Part shown: positions 1-8,573 of the stretch, piece by piece | Numbering within the stretch: the stretch's first letter is position 1 | Layout of the letters: the number at the start of each line of letters is the position of its first letter | Assembly: GCF_902499125.1 (NCBI RefSeq) | Contig: NZ_CABVPX010000004.1 | Coordinates: forward strand, 124,001-188,000 | Reading direction: 5' to 3' | Origin: Burkholderia arboris | GTDB taxonomy: Bacteria > Pseudomonadota > Gammaproteobacteria > Burkholderiales > Burkholderiaceae | Length of the DNA: 64,000 bases | Made by a program: the position numbers and the translations under genes | Notes under the pieces: model-generated | The model's database searches: none | Told to the model about the DNA's origin: nothing | Seen by the model: the letters and a program-made list of their open reading frames with translations, nothing else

Positions 1-332
1 GCCGCTGCCTGACCGACGACGACGGCCGCTACCGCTTCCTGACGATCAAGCCCGGTGCGTATCCGTGGGGCAACCACCCGAACGCGTGGCGCCCGAATCA
101 CATCCACTTCTCGCTGTTCGGCGATTACTTCGGCTCGCGTCTCGTCACGCAGATGTACTTCCCCGGCGATCCGCTGCTCGCGTACGACCCGATCTTCCAG
201 GGCACGCCCGAGGCCGCGCGCGATCGCCTGATCTCGCGCTTCTCGATGGACATCACCGAAGAAGGCTATGCGCTCGGCTACGAATTCGACATCGTGCTGC
301 GCGGCCGCGACGCCACCCCGATGGAGCGCTGA
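1..332 (+). CDS. pcaH: Protocatechuate 3,4-dioxygenase beta subunit, 3' part
   Basis: This is the C-terminal part of the iron-bearing subunit of protocatechuate 3,4-dioxygenase, which cleaves protocatechuate between its hydroxyls to 3-carboxy-cis,cis-muconate in the beta-ketoadipate pathway. The reading frame enters from outside the window; its first whole codon is at position 3. The fragment keeps the active-site block YPWGNH...WRPNHIHFS, which holds an iron-ligand Tyr, the conserved Arg and both His ligands (H-I-H). It ends in TGA at 330-332, three bases before the pcaG start. Tandem H then G order is usual for the heteromeric enzyme. Confidence 0.95.
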   Translation, partial: RCLTDDDGRYRFLTIKPGAYPWGNHPNAWRPNHIHFSLFGDYFGSRLVTQMYFPGDPLLAYDPIFQGTPEAARDRLISRFSMDITEEGYALGYEFDIVLRGRDATPMER

Positions 333-335
333 ACC

Positions 336-929
336 ATGACGACGCTGAAGCAAACCCCTTCGCAGACGGTCGGCCCGTACTTCGCGTACGGCCTGTGCCC
401 GCAGCAATACGACTATGACCTGAAGAGCCTGTTCACGCCGACGATCGCCGCGGCGCACGCCGAAGGCGAGCACGTGCTGCTGGTCGGGCAGGTGTTCGAC
501 GGCGACGGCAACGTGGTCGGCGACGCGGTGCTCGAATTCACGCAGGTGGACGGCGCGGGCCGCTACCCCGCCTCGCGCGACGACATCGCGAAATCCGGCT
601 TCACGGGCTTCGCGCGGGTCGGCACGGGCACCGACCCGCAGCAGCGCTTCGTCGTCGAGACGGTGAAGCCGGGCCGCCTCGCCGCCGACGAGGCACCGCA
701 CATCAACGTGACCGTGATGATGCGCGGGATCCTCACGCATGCGTTCACCCGCGTGTACTTCGACGACGAAGCCGCCGCGAACGCGGCCGACCCCGTGCTG
801 AACGCCGTGCCGGCCGAACGCCGCGCGACGCTCGTCGCGAAACGCGACGCGCAGCCGGGCCGGCCGGTCGTCTACCGCTTCGACATCCGCATGCAGGGGC
901 CGGACGAAACCGTATTCTTCGACGTTTGA
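336..929 (+). CDS. pcaG: Protocatechuate 3,4-dioxygenase alpha subunit
   Basis: The 197-residue product has the length of PcaG (about 200) and the family start TPSQTVGPYFAYGL, which is the N-terminal arm packing against PcaH. The intradiol-dioxygenase beta-sandwich follows, with PHINVTVMMRGI near residues 128-139 in place of the iron-ligand block of the beta subunit. The alpha subunit carries no iron and shapes the substrate pocket. It follows pcaH with a 3-base gap, so the two are co-transcribed and probably translationally coupled. A strong hairpin plus T-run ends the operon at 967-1013. Confidence 0.95.
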   Translation: MTTLKQTPSQTVGPYFAYGLCPQQYDYDLKSLFTPTIAAAHAEGEHVLLVGQVFDGDGNVVGDAVLEFTQVDGAGRYPASRDDIAKSGFTGFARVGTGTDPQQRFVVETVKPGRLAADEAPHINVTVMMRGILTHAFTRVYFDDEAAANAADPVLNAVPAERRATLVAKRDAQPGRPVVYRFDIRMQGPDETVFFDV

Positions 930-966
930 CGCATGCGCCGGCACTCGCCGGTGTCGACAGCATCCA

Positions 967-1013
967 CGCCGTGTGGCGCGATACCGACAGGCATCGCGCC
1001 ACACGGCGTTTTT
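967..1013 (+). terminator. Intrinsic terminator of pcaHG
   Basis: A perfect 16-bp inverted repeat (967-982 with 993-1008) encloses a 10-base loop and is followed at once by five T residues (1009-1013). It lies 37 bases after the pcaG stop, so it is the operon terminator. Confidence 0.85.
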
Positions 1014-1077
1014 CATGCGCCGTCGCCATCATTCGATGATGCGTCGCATCGTGGCGCATTGCGACGACGGATGCCTG

Positions 1078-1118
1078 TTGACCAAGGCTTCCCGCCCCAA
1101 TATCAAACGATCGTTTGA
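1078..1118 (+). promoter_or_regulatory. Candidate promoter with perfect 16-bp palindromic operator
   Basis: TTGACC at 1078-1083 is spaced 17 bp from TATCAA at 1101-1106. A perfect 16-bp palindrome, TCAAACGATCGTTTGA, at 1103-1118 overlaps the -10 element and the likely start of transcription. It has no loop, so it is more like a protein-binding site than an RNA hairpin. Its form resembles operators of TetR-family repressors; that assignment is inference. No long gene follows it before the terminator at 1305-1342. Confidence 0.45.
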
Positions 1119-1342
1119 AACGCATGCTGCGACCGCACATGAATCGTCGGGCCGACAGGATATCGTTTGCGCGTTATGCGGCGTATCCTTCGCTATCTGC
1201 AACGAGTCAGCGGGATTGAATCGGACGAGGCAACAATTACATGAGTCATGCGCGACACTGCCCGGCAGGCCGTTCGCGCATTTTTTCTGACCGGGTGCCT
1301 TTAAACGCGTCTGACCGAATTTGGCGGACGCGTATTTTTTTT
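1113..1342 (+). ncRNA. Possible small transcript between convergent genes
   Basis: Inferred only from layout: the promoter-like element at 1078-1106 and the intrinsic terminator at 1305-1342 frame about 230 bases between pcaG and the araC-type gene, which point at each other. The interval has no convincing gene. A 26-codon ATG frame at 1139-1219 has no clear ribosome binding site. The stretch could be a regulatory RNA, a transcript for a tiny protein, or nothing. I see no known RNA family in it. Confidence 0.2.
1305..1342 (+). terminator. Intrinsic terminator, rightward
   Basis: ACGCGTC at 1305-1311 pairs with GACGCGT at 1327-1333 across a 15-base loop, followed by an A and eight T residues (1335-1342). 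It is oriented rightward, yet pcaG already has its own terminator at 967-1013, so this one would serve a transcript that starts between them. Confidence 0.5.
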
Positions 1343-1356
1343 CCTGGCCGGCCCCG

Positions 1357-2136
1357 CTAGCGGCGAATCTCCAGATACCGGCTCGGCGTGTCGCCCAGGA
1401 TGCGGCGAAACGCCGACGTGAACGCGCTTGCGCTCGCGTACCCGAGATCGAACGCGACGCGCGTCACCGGCTGCCCGTCGGTCAGGCGGGCAATCGCCGC
1501 GAGCATGCACACCTGCTGGCGCCACGCGGCAAAACTCACGCCCGTCTGCGCGCGGAACTGCCGCGTGAACGTCCGCCGGCTCACACCGGCATCGGCCGCG
1601 ACCCGGTCGAGATCGGCCGCGATCGACGGCGACGCGAACAGGTGCCGGCACACCTTCGCCAGCCGTGCGTCGGCCGGCAGCGGCGCATGCAGCGACAGGC
1701 GCGGCATCGTCGCGATTTCCGCAACCAGCAGATCCATCAGCTTGCCCGCGCGCCCGTCGACGTCGTACAGGGCCGGCAGGTCGATCGCATCGTCGATCAG
1801 TTGCCGCAGCAGCGGCGACACGCCATGCACGCCGCACTGCGCGGGCAGCCCGGCAGCCTGCGCGGCGTCGGCGGACACGAACGTGTTGAGCATCGTGACC
1901 GGCCCGGTCATCGTCATTTCGTGCCGCACGCCGGCCGGCACCCAGCACGCGCGCTGCGGCGGCACCAGCCAGCGGCCGTGCGGCGTCGACACGCTGATCG
2001 TGCCGCGCGACGCAAACGCGAATTGCCCGCGCACGTGCGCGTGCTCCGGAAACGTCGTGCCCGCCGCAAAGTCGTTGGCGGTCACGACCACGCTCCGGGG
2101 AATGTGTTCGTAAGGATCTAGCTGCGTATTTCTCAC
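1357..2136 (-). CDS. AraC-family transcriptional regulator with cupin sensor domain
   Basis: The N-terminal half is a cupin-like ligand domain (FPEHAHVRGQFAFASRGTI... near residues 30-60, and VPPQRACWVPAGVRHEM). The C-terminal half is an AraC double helix-turn-helix (SRRTFTRQFRAQTGVSFAAWRQQ, then VTRVAFDLGYASASAFTSAFRRILGDTP in two blocks). The open frame runs up to 2268 with an arginine-rich stretch unlike the family, so I chose the GTG at 2136, giving 259 residues, the usual size. It is divergent from the alpha/beta hydrolase at 2279 and probably controls it. The ligand is not evident. The start is uncertain. Confidence 0.75.
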   Translation of the reverse strand: MRNTQLDPYEHIPRSVVVTANDFAAGTTFPEHAHVRGQFAFASRGTISVSTPHGRWLVPPQRACWVPAGVRHEMTMTGPVTMLNTFVSADAAQAAGLPAQCGVHGVSPLLRQLIDDAIDLPALYDVDGRAGKLMDLLVAEIATMPRLSLHAPLPADARLAKVCRHLFASPSIAADLDRVAADAGVSRRTFTRQFRAQTGVSFAAWRQQVCMLAAIARLTDGQPVTRVAFDLGYASASAFTSAFRRILGDTPSRYLEIRR

Positions 2137-2278
2137 GGCCCGAATTCCATCATCAATGACCCGATATCGAAGGCGGGTCGCCTTCGATCGATCTACGATC
2201 CGCTCCACCGTTGCGCGACCTCGCGGCCGCAAGACCCGTCGGCCCGATCGGCCGGATTGCAACCTCATCGGAGCGGAG

Positions 2279-3058
2279 ATGCCGAATACGTTTCATCGCG
2301 TGGGGGACGGCCCCCACCCTGTTCTCGTGCTGCACGGCTGGTTCGGCGACGCCCGCGCGTTCGAGCCCGTCGAAGCCTGGCTGTCGCGCGAGCATTTCAG
2401 CTATGTATTCATGGACTACCGAGGTTACGGCCGCATGCGCGACGCACGCGGCGACTACACGATCGACGAGATTGCCGCCGACACGCTCGCGCTCGCCGAC
2501 GCACTCGGCTTCCCGACCTTCAGCCTCGTCGGCCATTCGATGGGCGGCATGGCGATCGAGAAGATTGCCGCCATCGCGCCCGACCGCGTGCGCGCGCTGG
2601 TACCGATCGCGCCCGTGCCGTGCGGCGGCCTGCCGTTCGACGCCGTGCGACGCGCGCTATTCGAGCGTGCCGCCGGCCACCTTGCCGATCGCAGGACCAT
2701 CATCGATCGCAGCACCGGCAACCGGCTGCCGGCCGCCTGGGTCGAGTGGAAAGCCGCGTATTCGGCCGCCTGTTCGTCGGCGCAGGCATTCGGCGCGTAC
2801 TTCCGTGCGTGGGCCGATACCGATTTCAGCAGGGAGATCGCGGGGCGCCATCCGGTGAAAGTGCTGATCGGCGAACACGATCCCGCTTTCGACATGGCGC
2901 TGATGGCGCGCACTTACCTGCAACGCTACCCGCTCGCCACCGTCGACGTGCTGCGCAATGCAGGCCACTATCCGATGAACGAGACGCCGCTCGCGCTGGT
3001 CGCGGCGATGGAAGCGTTCCTGCTCGCCGCGATGGCTCGCCCCGCCGCCATCGACTGA
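2279..3058 (+). CDS. Alpha/beta hydrolase
   Basis: The 259-residue protein has the alpha/beta-hydrolase fold marks: the oxyanion HGWFGD near residue 21, the nucleophile elbow GHSMGG (Ser in the middle), an acid in the IGEHDPAF block and the catalytic His in NAGHYPMNE near the end. The ATG at 2279 has a good ribosome binding site (GGAGCGGAG); the longer frame from 2156 would add a basic stretch foreign to the family. It could be an esterase, lactonase or haloperoxidase-like enzyme, and the substrate cannot be told. It lies opposite the AraC-type gene, which suggests an inducible single-enzyme unit. Confidence 0.8.
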   Translation: MPNTFHRVGDGPHPVLVLHGWFGDARAFEPVEAWLSREHFSYVFMDYRGYGRMRDARGDYTIDEIAADTLALADALGFPTFSLVGHSMGGMAIEKIAAIAPDRVRALVPIAPVPCGGLPFDAVRRALFERAAGHLADRRTIIDRSTGNRLPAAWVEWKAAYSAACSSAQAFGAYFRAWADTDFSREIAGRHPVKVLIGEHDPAFDMALMARTYLQRYPLATVDVLRNAGHYPMNETPLALVAAMEAFLLAAMARPAAID

Positions 3059-3093
3059 CCGGCCGCGCGCCGGCGGCATGGCCGCGGCACGCA

Positions 3094-3921
3094 TCACCGC
3101 AGCATGAACGACATCGCCGACAGGCTGTTCAGCGTGCGCACCACGTGCTCGACCGACGGCCCGTCGAAGCGCAGCGTCACCGCATCGACACGCTCGAGCG
3201 AAGGCAGCACGCAAAACAGGTCGGCCAGCGCGGCCGTCTGCACGCGCAACGTGCAGGCGGCCGGTGCCGGCCGATGCGCGCCGGCGCGCACGCCGGCCGA
3301 CAGCGCCCGCGCAACCGTTTCGCGCGCCGCGGTCGCGATCCGCGCACACGACGCGGCGGGCGTGAGCGTATCGCCGCTCGAGGCGCCGCCGGCCGTCTTG
3401 ACCGTCTCGAAACGCGCATCCGGAAACAGCGGCTGCGTTTCCTCGGCGAACACGTCGTCGCCCGTGGCGAGCGCGACGTGCGCGCCATATTCCCGCGCCA
3501 GCGCGCCGTACAACCCGGCTTCGCCAAGCTCGACGCCGTTCAGCCACACCTGCGTGAACGCAAAGCTGTTGATCGTGTGCGCGAGCACGCCGCGCGCCTG
3601 CGATTTCGCGTGATAGCCGATCATGAACACGAGGTCGGGCTGCTGTTCGACGCCCGCCATCATCCCGAGCATGCGCGGCTTGCCGAGCACGACGCGCGCA
3701 CGCGCATCGAGCCCGTCGGGCAACAGGTTGCGAAAGCCGCCATGCGAATCGTTGACCCAGACGCTCTGCGCACCGCCCGCGAATGCGCCTTCGATCGCCG
3801 CGTTCGCCTCGGCGGTCATCCAGCGGCGCGCCCGTTCGTACTCCGGATTGCCGGCGCGCGTCTGCTCGGTGGCGAATACGCCGGCGACACCCTCGATGTC
3901 GGTCGAGATCAGGATCTTCAT
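3094..3921 (-). CDS. dppA: M55-family D-aminopeptidase (DppA type)
   Basis: The 275-residue product begins MKILISTDIEGVAGV, the SxDxEG metal-binding start of the M55 D-aminopeptidases, followed by VNDSHGG and the GYHAKSQ block (H and K conserved). The family founder, Bacillus subtilis DppA, is a zinc enzyme that removes N-terminal D-Ala or Gly from small peptides. Here it is the last gene of the leftward peptide-transport operon, 7 bases after the dmpA-like gene. Its presence points to D-amino-acid-containing peptides, such as cell-wall fragments, as part of the cargo. Confidence 0.88.
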   Translation of the reverse strand: MKILISTDIEGVAGVFATEQTRAGNPEYERARRWMTAEANAAIEGAFAGGAQSVWVNDSHGGFRNLLPDGLDARARVVLGKPRMLGMMAGVEQQPDLVFMIGYHAKSQARGVLAHTINSFAFTQVWLNGVELGEAGLYGALAREYGAHVALATGDDVFAEETQPLFPDARFETVKTAGGASSGDTLTPAASCARIATAARETVARALSAGVRAGAHRPAPAACTLRVQTAALADLFCVLPSLERVDAVTLRFDGPSVEHVVRTLNSLSAMSFMLR

Positions 3922-3928
3922 GACTGGT

Positions 3929-4999
3929 TCACAGCCCTTCGTTAGGTTCGTTGAACAACCGGTCGAGATCGGGCACCGCGTCGCGCAGCGCTTGCCGCAC
4001 GTGGCCGTCGCGCCCGGCGACCGTCACGGCCTGCAGCATCGCGTCGGCGATCGCGTGCTCGACGCTTTCGGCCGCGGCCATGAACAGCGGGTCGAGCGCC
4101 GCATCGGCCACGAGGGCCGGCAGCGCGATCGTCGATGCGTCGTGCGCGATCGTGTAGGCGGTCGAGAAGGCAAGCGCGATGTCGCCGCTGCCATGCCCGT
4201 AGACGGAACCCGTGCGGGCCAGCCCCGCGCCCGCGCGACGCGCGAGCCGCGACAGCTGCCGCGCATCGAGCGGCGCGTCGGTGGCGAGCAACAGGATGAT
4301 CGAGCCCTGCTCGGGCGGCGCCGCATGCGCGGCTTCAGCCGCGCGCCGTTGCGCGACGATGCGCCCGAGCGGCACGCCGCCGAGCGTCAGCATCGGCAGC
4401 CGGCCGAAATTCGCGAGCACGAGCGCACCGACCGTATAGGGCCGGCCGGCCGCGACGGCGACGCGCGACGCGGAGCCGATCCCGCCTTTCAGGTCGAAGC
4501 ACGACATCCCGCGCCCGGCGCCCACCGCGCCGCGTGCGACGTCGCGCGACGCGGTGCGGCACGCATCGTCGTAATGCGCGGCGGTGACCGCGAACGCCTG
4601 GATATCGTTCAGGTAACCGTCGTTGCACTCGAACACGAGTGGATTGACGGTCGACCAGTCGCGGCCGACCTGCGGATTCGCGGCGATCGCCGCGCGGATC
4701 TGCGCCTGCGCGACCGCGCCGACGCCGAACGTATTGGTCAGCGCGATCGGCGTATCGAGCGTGCCGAGCTCGTCGACCTGCACGAGCCCGACGCTCTTGC
4801 CGAACCCGTTGATCACGGCAGCGCCCGCCGGCACCTTGCTGCGGTACACGTCTCCCGGATGCGGCTTCACGACGGTCACGCCCGTCTGCACGTTGCCGGC
4901 ATCGAGCGTGCAATGGCCGACCGTCACGCCCGGCACGTCGGCGATCGTGCCGCGCGGCCCGGCCGGCAGCGTCGCACTCCACATCGGAGCAGCATGCAT
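3929..4999 (-). CDS. dmpA: P1-family (DmpA-type) N-terminal nucleophile aminopeptidase
   Basis: The 356-residue protein starts with the ITDVPGV-like GTIADVPGVTVGH and contains KGGIGSASR, where the G175-S176 bond is the expected self-cleavage site and S176 the nucleophile, as in the L-aminopeptidase D-Ala-esterase/amidase of Ochrobactrum (DmpA). NDGYLND and VGRDW are also family marks. The start ATG at 4999 shares its A with the TGA of the upstream permease gene (TGATG), so the two are translationally coupled. The frame is open far upstream, but that part is the shadow of the permease. Role: trimming imported peptides, including beta- or D-peptides. Confidence 0.88.
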   Translation of the reverse strand: MHAAPMWSATLPAGPRGTIADVPGVTVGHCTLDAGNVQTGVTVVKPHPGDVYRSKVPAGAAVINGFGKSVGLVQVDELGTLDTPIALTNTFGVGAVAQAQIRAAIAANPQVGRDWSTVNPLVFECNDGYLNDIQAFAVTAAHYDDACRTASRDVARGAVGAGRGMSCFDLKGGIGSASRVAVAAGRPYTVGALVLANFGRLPMLTLGGVPLGRIVAQRRAAEAAHAAPPEQGSIILLLATDAPLDARQLSRLARRAGAGLARTGSVYGHGSGDIALAFSTAYTIAHDASTIALPALVADAALDPLFMAAAESVEHAIADAMLQAVTVAGRDGHVRQALRDAVPDLDRLFNEPNEGL

Positions 5000-5892
5000 C
5001 AGCGGCGCTCCAGTTTCGGATCGAGCGCGTCGCGCAGCCCGTCGCCGAGCAGGTTGAACGCGAGCACGGTCAGGAAGATCGCAAGGCTCGGGAAAATGGC
5101 GATGTGCGGCGCCGTCACCATGTCCGCGCGCGCTTCGTTGAGCATCGCGCCCCACTCCGGCGTCGGCGGCTGCGCGCCGAGCCCGAGGAACGACAGGCTC
5201 GCGGCCGTGATGATCGACGTGCCGATGCGCATCGTGAAGTAGACGACGACCGACGACACCGTGCCCGGCAGGATGTGCCGCATGATGATCGTCCAGTCCG
5301 ACGCGCCGATGCTGCGCGCGGCCTCGACATAGGTCATGTGCTTGAGCATCAGCGTGTTGCCGCGCACGAGCCGCGCGAACGCCGGGATGCTGAAGATCGC
5401 GACCGCGCAGATCACGTTGACCATCCCGTTGCCGAGGATCGCGACCACGCCGATCGCGAGCAGGATACCCGGGAACGCGAACAGCACGTCGGCGACGCGC
5501 ATCGTGATGCGGTCCCACCAGCCTTCGTAGTAACCGGCGAGCAACCCGAAAAACGTGCCGATCACCGCGCCGAGCGCAACCGAGAAGAAACCGGCGGCGA
5601 GCGAAATGCGCGTGCCCGCGATGATCCGGCTGAAGATGTCGCGGCCGAGCGAATCGACACCGAACCAGTGCACGGCCGACGGCCCCGCGTTCAGCGCGTC
5701 GTAGTCGAAGTAGTTCTCCGGGTCGAACGGCACGATGTGCGGGCCGACGAACGCCAGCACGACGAGCGCCAGCACGAAGCCGCCCGCGACGAGCGCGACG
5801 GTCTGCTTGCGGAACTTGCGCCAGAATTCGCGCCACGGCGTGCGGATCGCAGTCGGTGCGGCCGGCGCCGCGGTCTGGACAGTCGCGTTCAT
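4999..5892 (-). CDS. gsiD: Peptide ABC transporter permease (GsiD/DppC type)
   Basis: This is a 297-residue inner-membrane permease of the binding-protein-dependent family. Its N-terminal segment starts after [11 protein letters not shown], the periplasmic [13 protein letters not shown] region follows, and the cytoplasmic EAA loop reads [23 protein letters not shown], which docks on the ATPase. It pairs with the GsiC-like permease 7 bases upstream. Similarity is greatest to the glutathione/dipeptide permeases, but sequence alone does not fix the substrate. Confidence 0.9.
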   Translation of the reverse strand: MNATVQTAAPAAPTAIRTPWREFWRKFRKQTVALVAGGFVLALVVLAFVGPHIVPFDPENYFDYDALNAGPSAVHWFGVDSLGRDIFSRIIAGTRISLAAGFFSVALGAVIGTFFGLLAGYYEGWWDRITMRVADVLFAFPGILLAIGVVAILGNGMVNVICAVAIFSIPAFARLVRGNTLMLKHMTYVEAARSIGASDWTIIMRHILPGTVSSVVVYFTMRIGTSIITAASLSFLGLGAQPPTPEWGAMLNEARADMVTAPHIAIFPSLAIFLTVLAFNLLGDGLRDALDPKLERR

Positions 5893-5899
5893 ACGCGCC

Positions 5900-6820
5900 T
5901 CACTTGAACCGGATGGTCGGGTTGATGACCGCGTACAGCACGTCGACGGTCAGGTTGATCAGGATGAATTCGAGCGAGAACAGCAGCACGATCGCCTGGA
6001 TCACGGGGTAGTCGCGCATCGTCACGGCATCGACGAGCAGGCGGCCGAGCCCCGGCCAGTTGAACACGACCTCGACGACGATCGAGCCGCCGAGCAGGAA
6101 GCCGAACTGCAGCCCCATCATCGTGACGACCGGGATCATCGCGTTGCGCAGGCAGTGCTTGAGCACGACCATCGGCTCGTGCACGCCCTTCGCCCGCGCG
6201 GTGCGCACGAAGTCTTCGTTCAGCACCTCGACGAACGACGCGCGCGTGAAACGCGCCATCACGGCCGCGACCGCGGCGCCGAGCGTCAGCGACGGCAGCA
6301 CGTAGCTTTTCCAGGTACCGTCCGGCACGACCGGCAGCCAGCCGAGCTTCACCGAGAAGATTTCCATCAGCAGCATGCCGAGCGCGAAGGCGGGAAACGA
6401 GATGCCCGACACCGCGACCGTCATGCCGAGACGGTCGGGCCAGCGATTGCGCCACACCGCCGACGCAATCCCGATCGCCATGCCGAACAGCGTCGACCAC
6501 ACCATGCTGACGAGCGTCAGCATCAGCGTCGGCATGAAGCGTTCGCCGATCTCGGTCGAGACCGGCCGCTTGCTGCGGGTCGACATGCCGAAGTCACCGT
6601 GCGCGATCTTCGTGAAGAAGTTCACGAACTGCGCGGGCAACGGCCGGTCGAGCCCGAGATCGGCACGCACGAGCGCGATCGTCGCGTCGTCGGCTTCGGG
6701 GCCGGCCGCGAGCCGCGCCGGGTCGCCCGGCAGCAGATGCACGAACAGGAACACCAGCACCGCGACGATCGCGAGCGTGGGCAGCAGGCCGAACAGGCGT
6801 TTGACGAGGAAATTCAGCAT
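5900..6820 (-). CDS. gsiC: Peptide ABC transporter permease (GsiC/DppB type)
   Basis: The 306-residue protein has the DppB/GsiC layout: a first helix ([23 protein letters not shown]), the [14 protein letters not shown] block and an EAA loop [27 protein letters not shown]. It forms the membrane channel with the permease encoded just downstream. The gene is separated from the upstream binding-protein gene by 67 bases that hold a stable hairpin (6844-6863), which may lower permease expression relative to the binding protein. Confidence 0.9.
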   Translation of the reverse strand: MLNFLVKRLFGLLPTLAIVAVLVFLFVHLLPGDPARLAAGPEADDATIALVRADLGLDRPLPAQFVNFFTKIAHGDFGMSTRSKRPVSTEIGERFMPTLMLTLVSMVWSTLFGMAIGIASAVWRNRWPDRLGMTVAVSGISFPAFALGMLLMEIFSVKLGWLPVVPDGTWKSYVLPSLTLGAAVAAVMARFTRASFVEVLNEDFVRTARAKGVHEPMVVLKHCLRNAMIPVVTMMGLQFGFLLGGSIVVEVVFNWPGLGRLLVDAVTMRDYPVIQAIVLLFSLEFILINLTVDVLYAVINPTIRFK

Positions 6821-6843
6821 GGGGCACCGATCGAATCAGCGTA

Positions 6844-6863
6844 CCGGCGGCGTGCGCCGCCGG
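6844..6863 (-). other. GC-rich hairpin between binding-protein and permease genes
   Basis: CCGGCGGCG at 6844-6852 and CGCCGCCGG at 6855-6863 form a perfect 9-bp stem with a 2-base loop. It has no T-run, so it is not a full terminator. A stem at this place commonly protects the upstream message or attenuates the downstream genes in ABC operons; that role is inferred. Confidence 0.5.
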
Positions 6864-6887
6864 CACCGCGTGGCGGGCAAACCGCCG

Positions 6888-8450
6888 TCATTTCAGCGAG
6901 ATCTCGTCGAAGTTGAACGAGCCGTCCGGCATCACGTACGCGCCCTGCAGCCGCTTGCTGCGCGCATACACGATCTTTTCCTGCACGAGGAAGATCCACG
7001 GCGCATCGGCCCAGATCTGCTTCTGCGCATCGGCGTAGAACTCGGTCTTCTTCGTCCGGTCGACCGTCTCCAGCGCCTTCGTCAGATCGCCGTCGACCGT
7101 GTCGTTCTTGTAGTACGCGGTATTGACGAGCTTCGGCGGCGCCGACGCGCCGGCGAGCAGCGGCGTGATCGCCCAGTTCGCCTCGCCCGTCGACGACGAC
7201 CAGCCGATGTAGTACATCCGCACCGGCGCCTTCGCCGGATCCGGCGCGCTCTCGACCTTCGCGACGCGCTCGCCGGCTTCCAGCGCCTGCACCTGCACCT
7301 TCACGCCGACCTGCGCGAGCTGCTGCTGCACGAACTGGATCGCCTTCTGCGACGTCGAGTTGTTATAGGCGGACCACAGCGTCGTCTCGAAGCCGTTCGG
7401 ATAACCGGCTTCCTTCAGCAGCGCACGCGCCTTCGCCGGGTCGTACGGCCAGGGGCCCAGCTTCGTCGCAAAATCGACGCCCTGCGGCACCACACCGGTC
7501 GACGGCGTCGCGAAACCGGAGAACGCGACCTTCGCGAGCGCTTCCTTGTTCACCGCATAGTTCAGCGCCTGGCGCACCTTCGGGTTGTCGAACGGCTTCT
7601 GCAGCATGTTCAGCGACACATAGCGCTGCACGATCGACGGCCGCTCGACAACGTCGACCTTCGCGTTGCCCTTCAGGTCCGCCGCCTGCTCGAACGGAAT
7701 GCGGAATGCGAAATCGGCTTCGCCCGTCTTCATCAGCGCCGCGCGCGTGTTGTTGTCGACCACCGGCTTCCAGTCGATCGCGTCGATCTTCGGGTAGCCC
7801 TTCTTCCAGTAGCCGGCGAACTTCTTCACCTTCAGGTCGTCGGTCTGCTTCCATTCGACGAACTCGAACGGCCCGGTGCCGACCGGATGCAGCGCGATGT
7901 CGCGGCCCCACTTCTTCAGCGCGGCCGGCGAGATCATCACGGCCGACGGGTGCGCGAGCGTGTTGATGAACGCCGAGAACGGCTCGCGCAACGTCACCTT
8001 CACCGTGGCCGGATCGACGACCTCGGTCTTCTCGATCACGCGGAACATGTTGTAGCGCTTCAGGTGGTTCGCGGGATCGGTCACGCGGTCGAAGTTCGCC
8101 TTCACGGCCGCCGCGTTGAAATCGGTGCCGTCGTGGAACTTCACGCCCTGGCGCAGCTTGATCGTGTACGTCTTCGCGTCGGCGCTCGCGTCGTAGCTCG
8201 TCGCCAGCACGTTGACGAGCTTCATGTCCTTGTCGAAGCCGAACAGCCCCTGGTAGAACGACTTGACGACGGCCTGCGACACCGTGTCGTTCGCGTCGTA
8301 CGGGTCCATCGTCGTGAAGGTCGAATCCACCGCCATCACCGCGGTCTGCTGCGCGTACGCGGGCAGCGCGGCCGACAGCGCGAACGCGCCGGCGAGCGCA
8401 ACGAAGCATGCGCGCGGACGAAACATCGGGAACGGATGCTGCTTGGTCAT
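6888..8450 (-). CDS. gsiB: Periplasmic peptide-binding protein (family 5 SBP, GsiB type)
   Basis: The 520-residue product opens with a signal peptide ([13 protein letters not shown], then a hydrophobic run ending ALPAYA, cleavage before QQT). The extracellular solute-binding family 5 signature follows ([32 protein letters not shown] near residues 110-125). It delivers peptides to the GsiC/GsiD permease pair. The gene follows the ATPase gene after 123 bases and precedes the permeases, the same order as in Escherichia coli gsiABCD. It is likely the most abundant product of the operon. Confidence 0.9.
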   Translation of the reverse strand: MTKQHPFPMFRPRACFVALAGAFALSAALPAYAQQTAVMAVDSTFTTMDPYDANDTVSQAVVKSFYQGLFGFDKDMKLVNVLATSYDASADAKTYTIKLRQGVKFHDGTDFNAAAVKANFDRVTDPANHLKRYNMFRVIEKTEVVDPATVKVTLREPFSAFINTLAHPSAVMISPAALKKWGRDIALHPVGTGPFEFVEWKQTDDLKVKKFAGYWKKGYPKIDAIDWKPVVDNNTRAALMKTGEADFAFRIPFEQAADLKGNAKVDVVERPSIVQRYVSLNMLQKPFDNPKVRQALNYAVNKEALAKVAFSGFATPSTGVVPQGVDFATKLGPWPYDPAKARALLKEAGYPNGFETTLWSAYNNSTSQKAIQFVQQQLAQVGVKVQVQALEAGERVAKVESAPDPAKAPVRMYYIGWSSSTGEANWAITPLLAGASAPPKLVNTAYYKNDTVDGDLTKALETVDRTKKTEFYADAQKQIWADAPWIFLVQEKIVYARSKRLQGAYVMPDGSFNFDEISLK

Positions 8451-8573
8451 TTTGCTGGGCTCCTATCGGTGAATCGGTGACGCCTCACGGGCGTTTCGGT
8501 TTCGACTGCCTGCTGGTTCGCGCGCCGTCATCGCGGCGCACGCACTCAATAAAGCGATGGATCTGGGTGCACC

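Noticed and set aside
1139-1219. Possible 26-codon gene in the pcaG-AraC gap
   Set aside because: No ribosome binding site and no coding bias; it is noted only as part of the possible small transcript.
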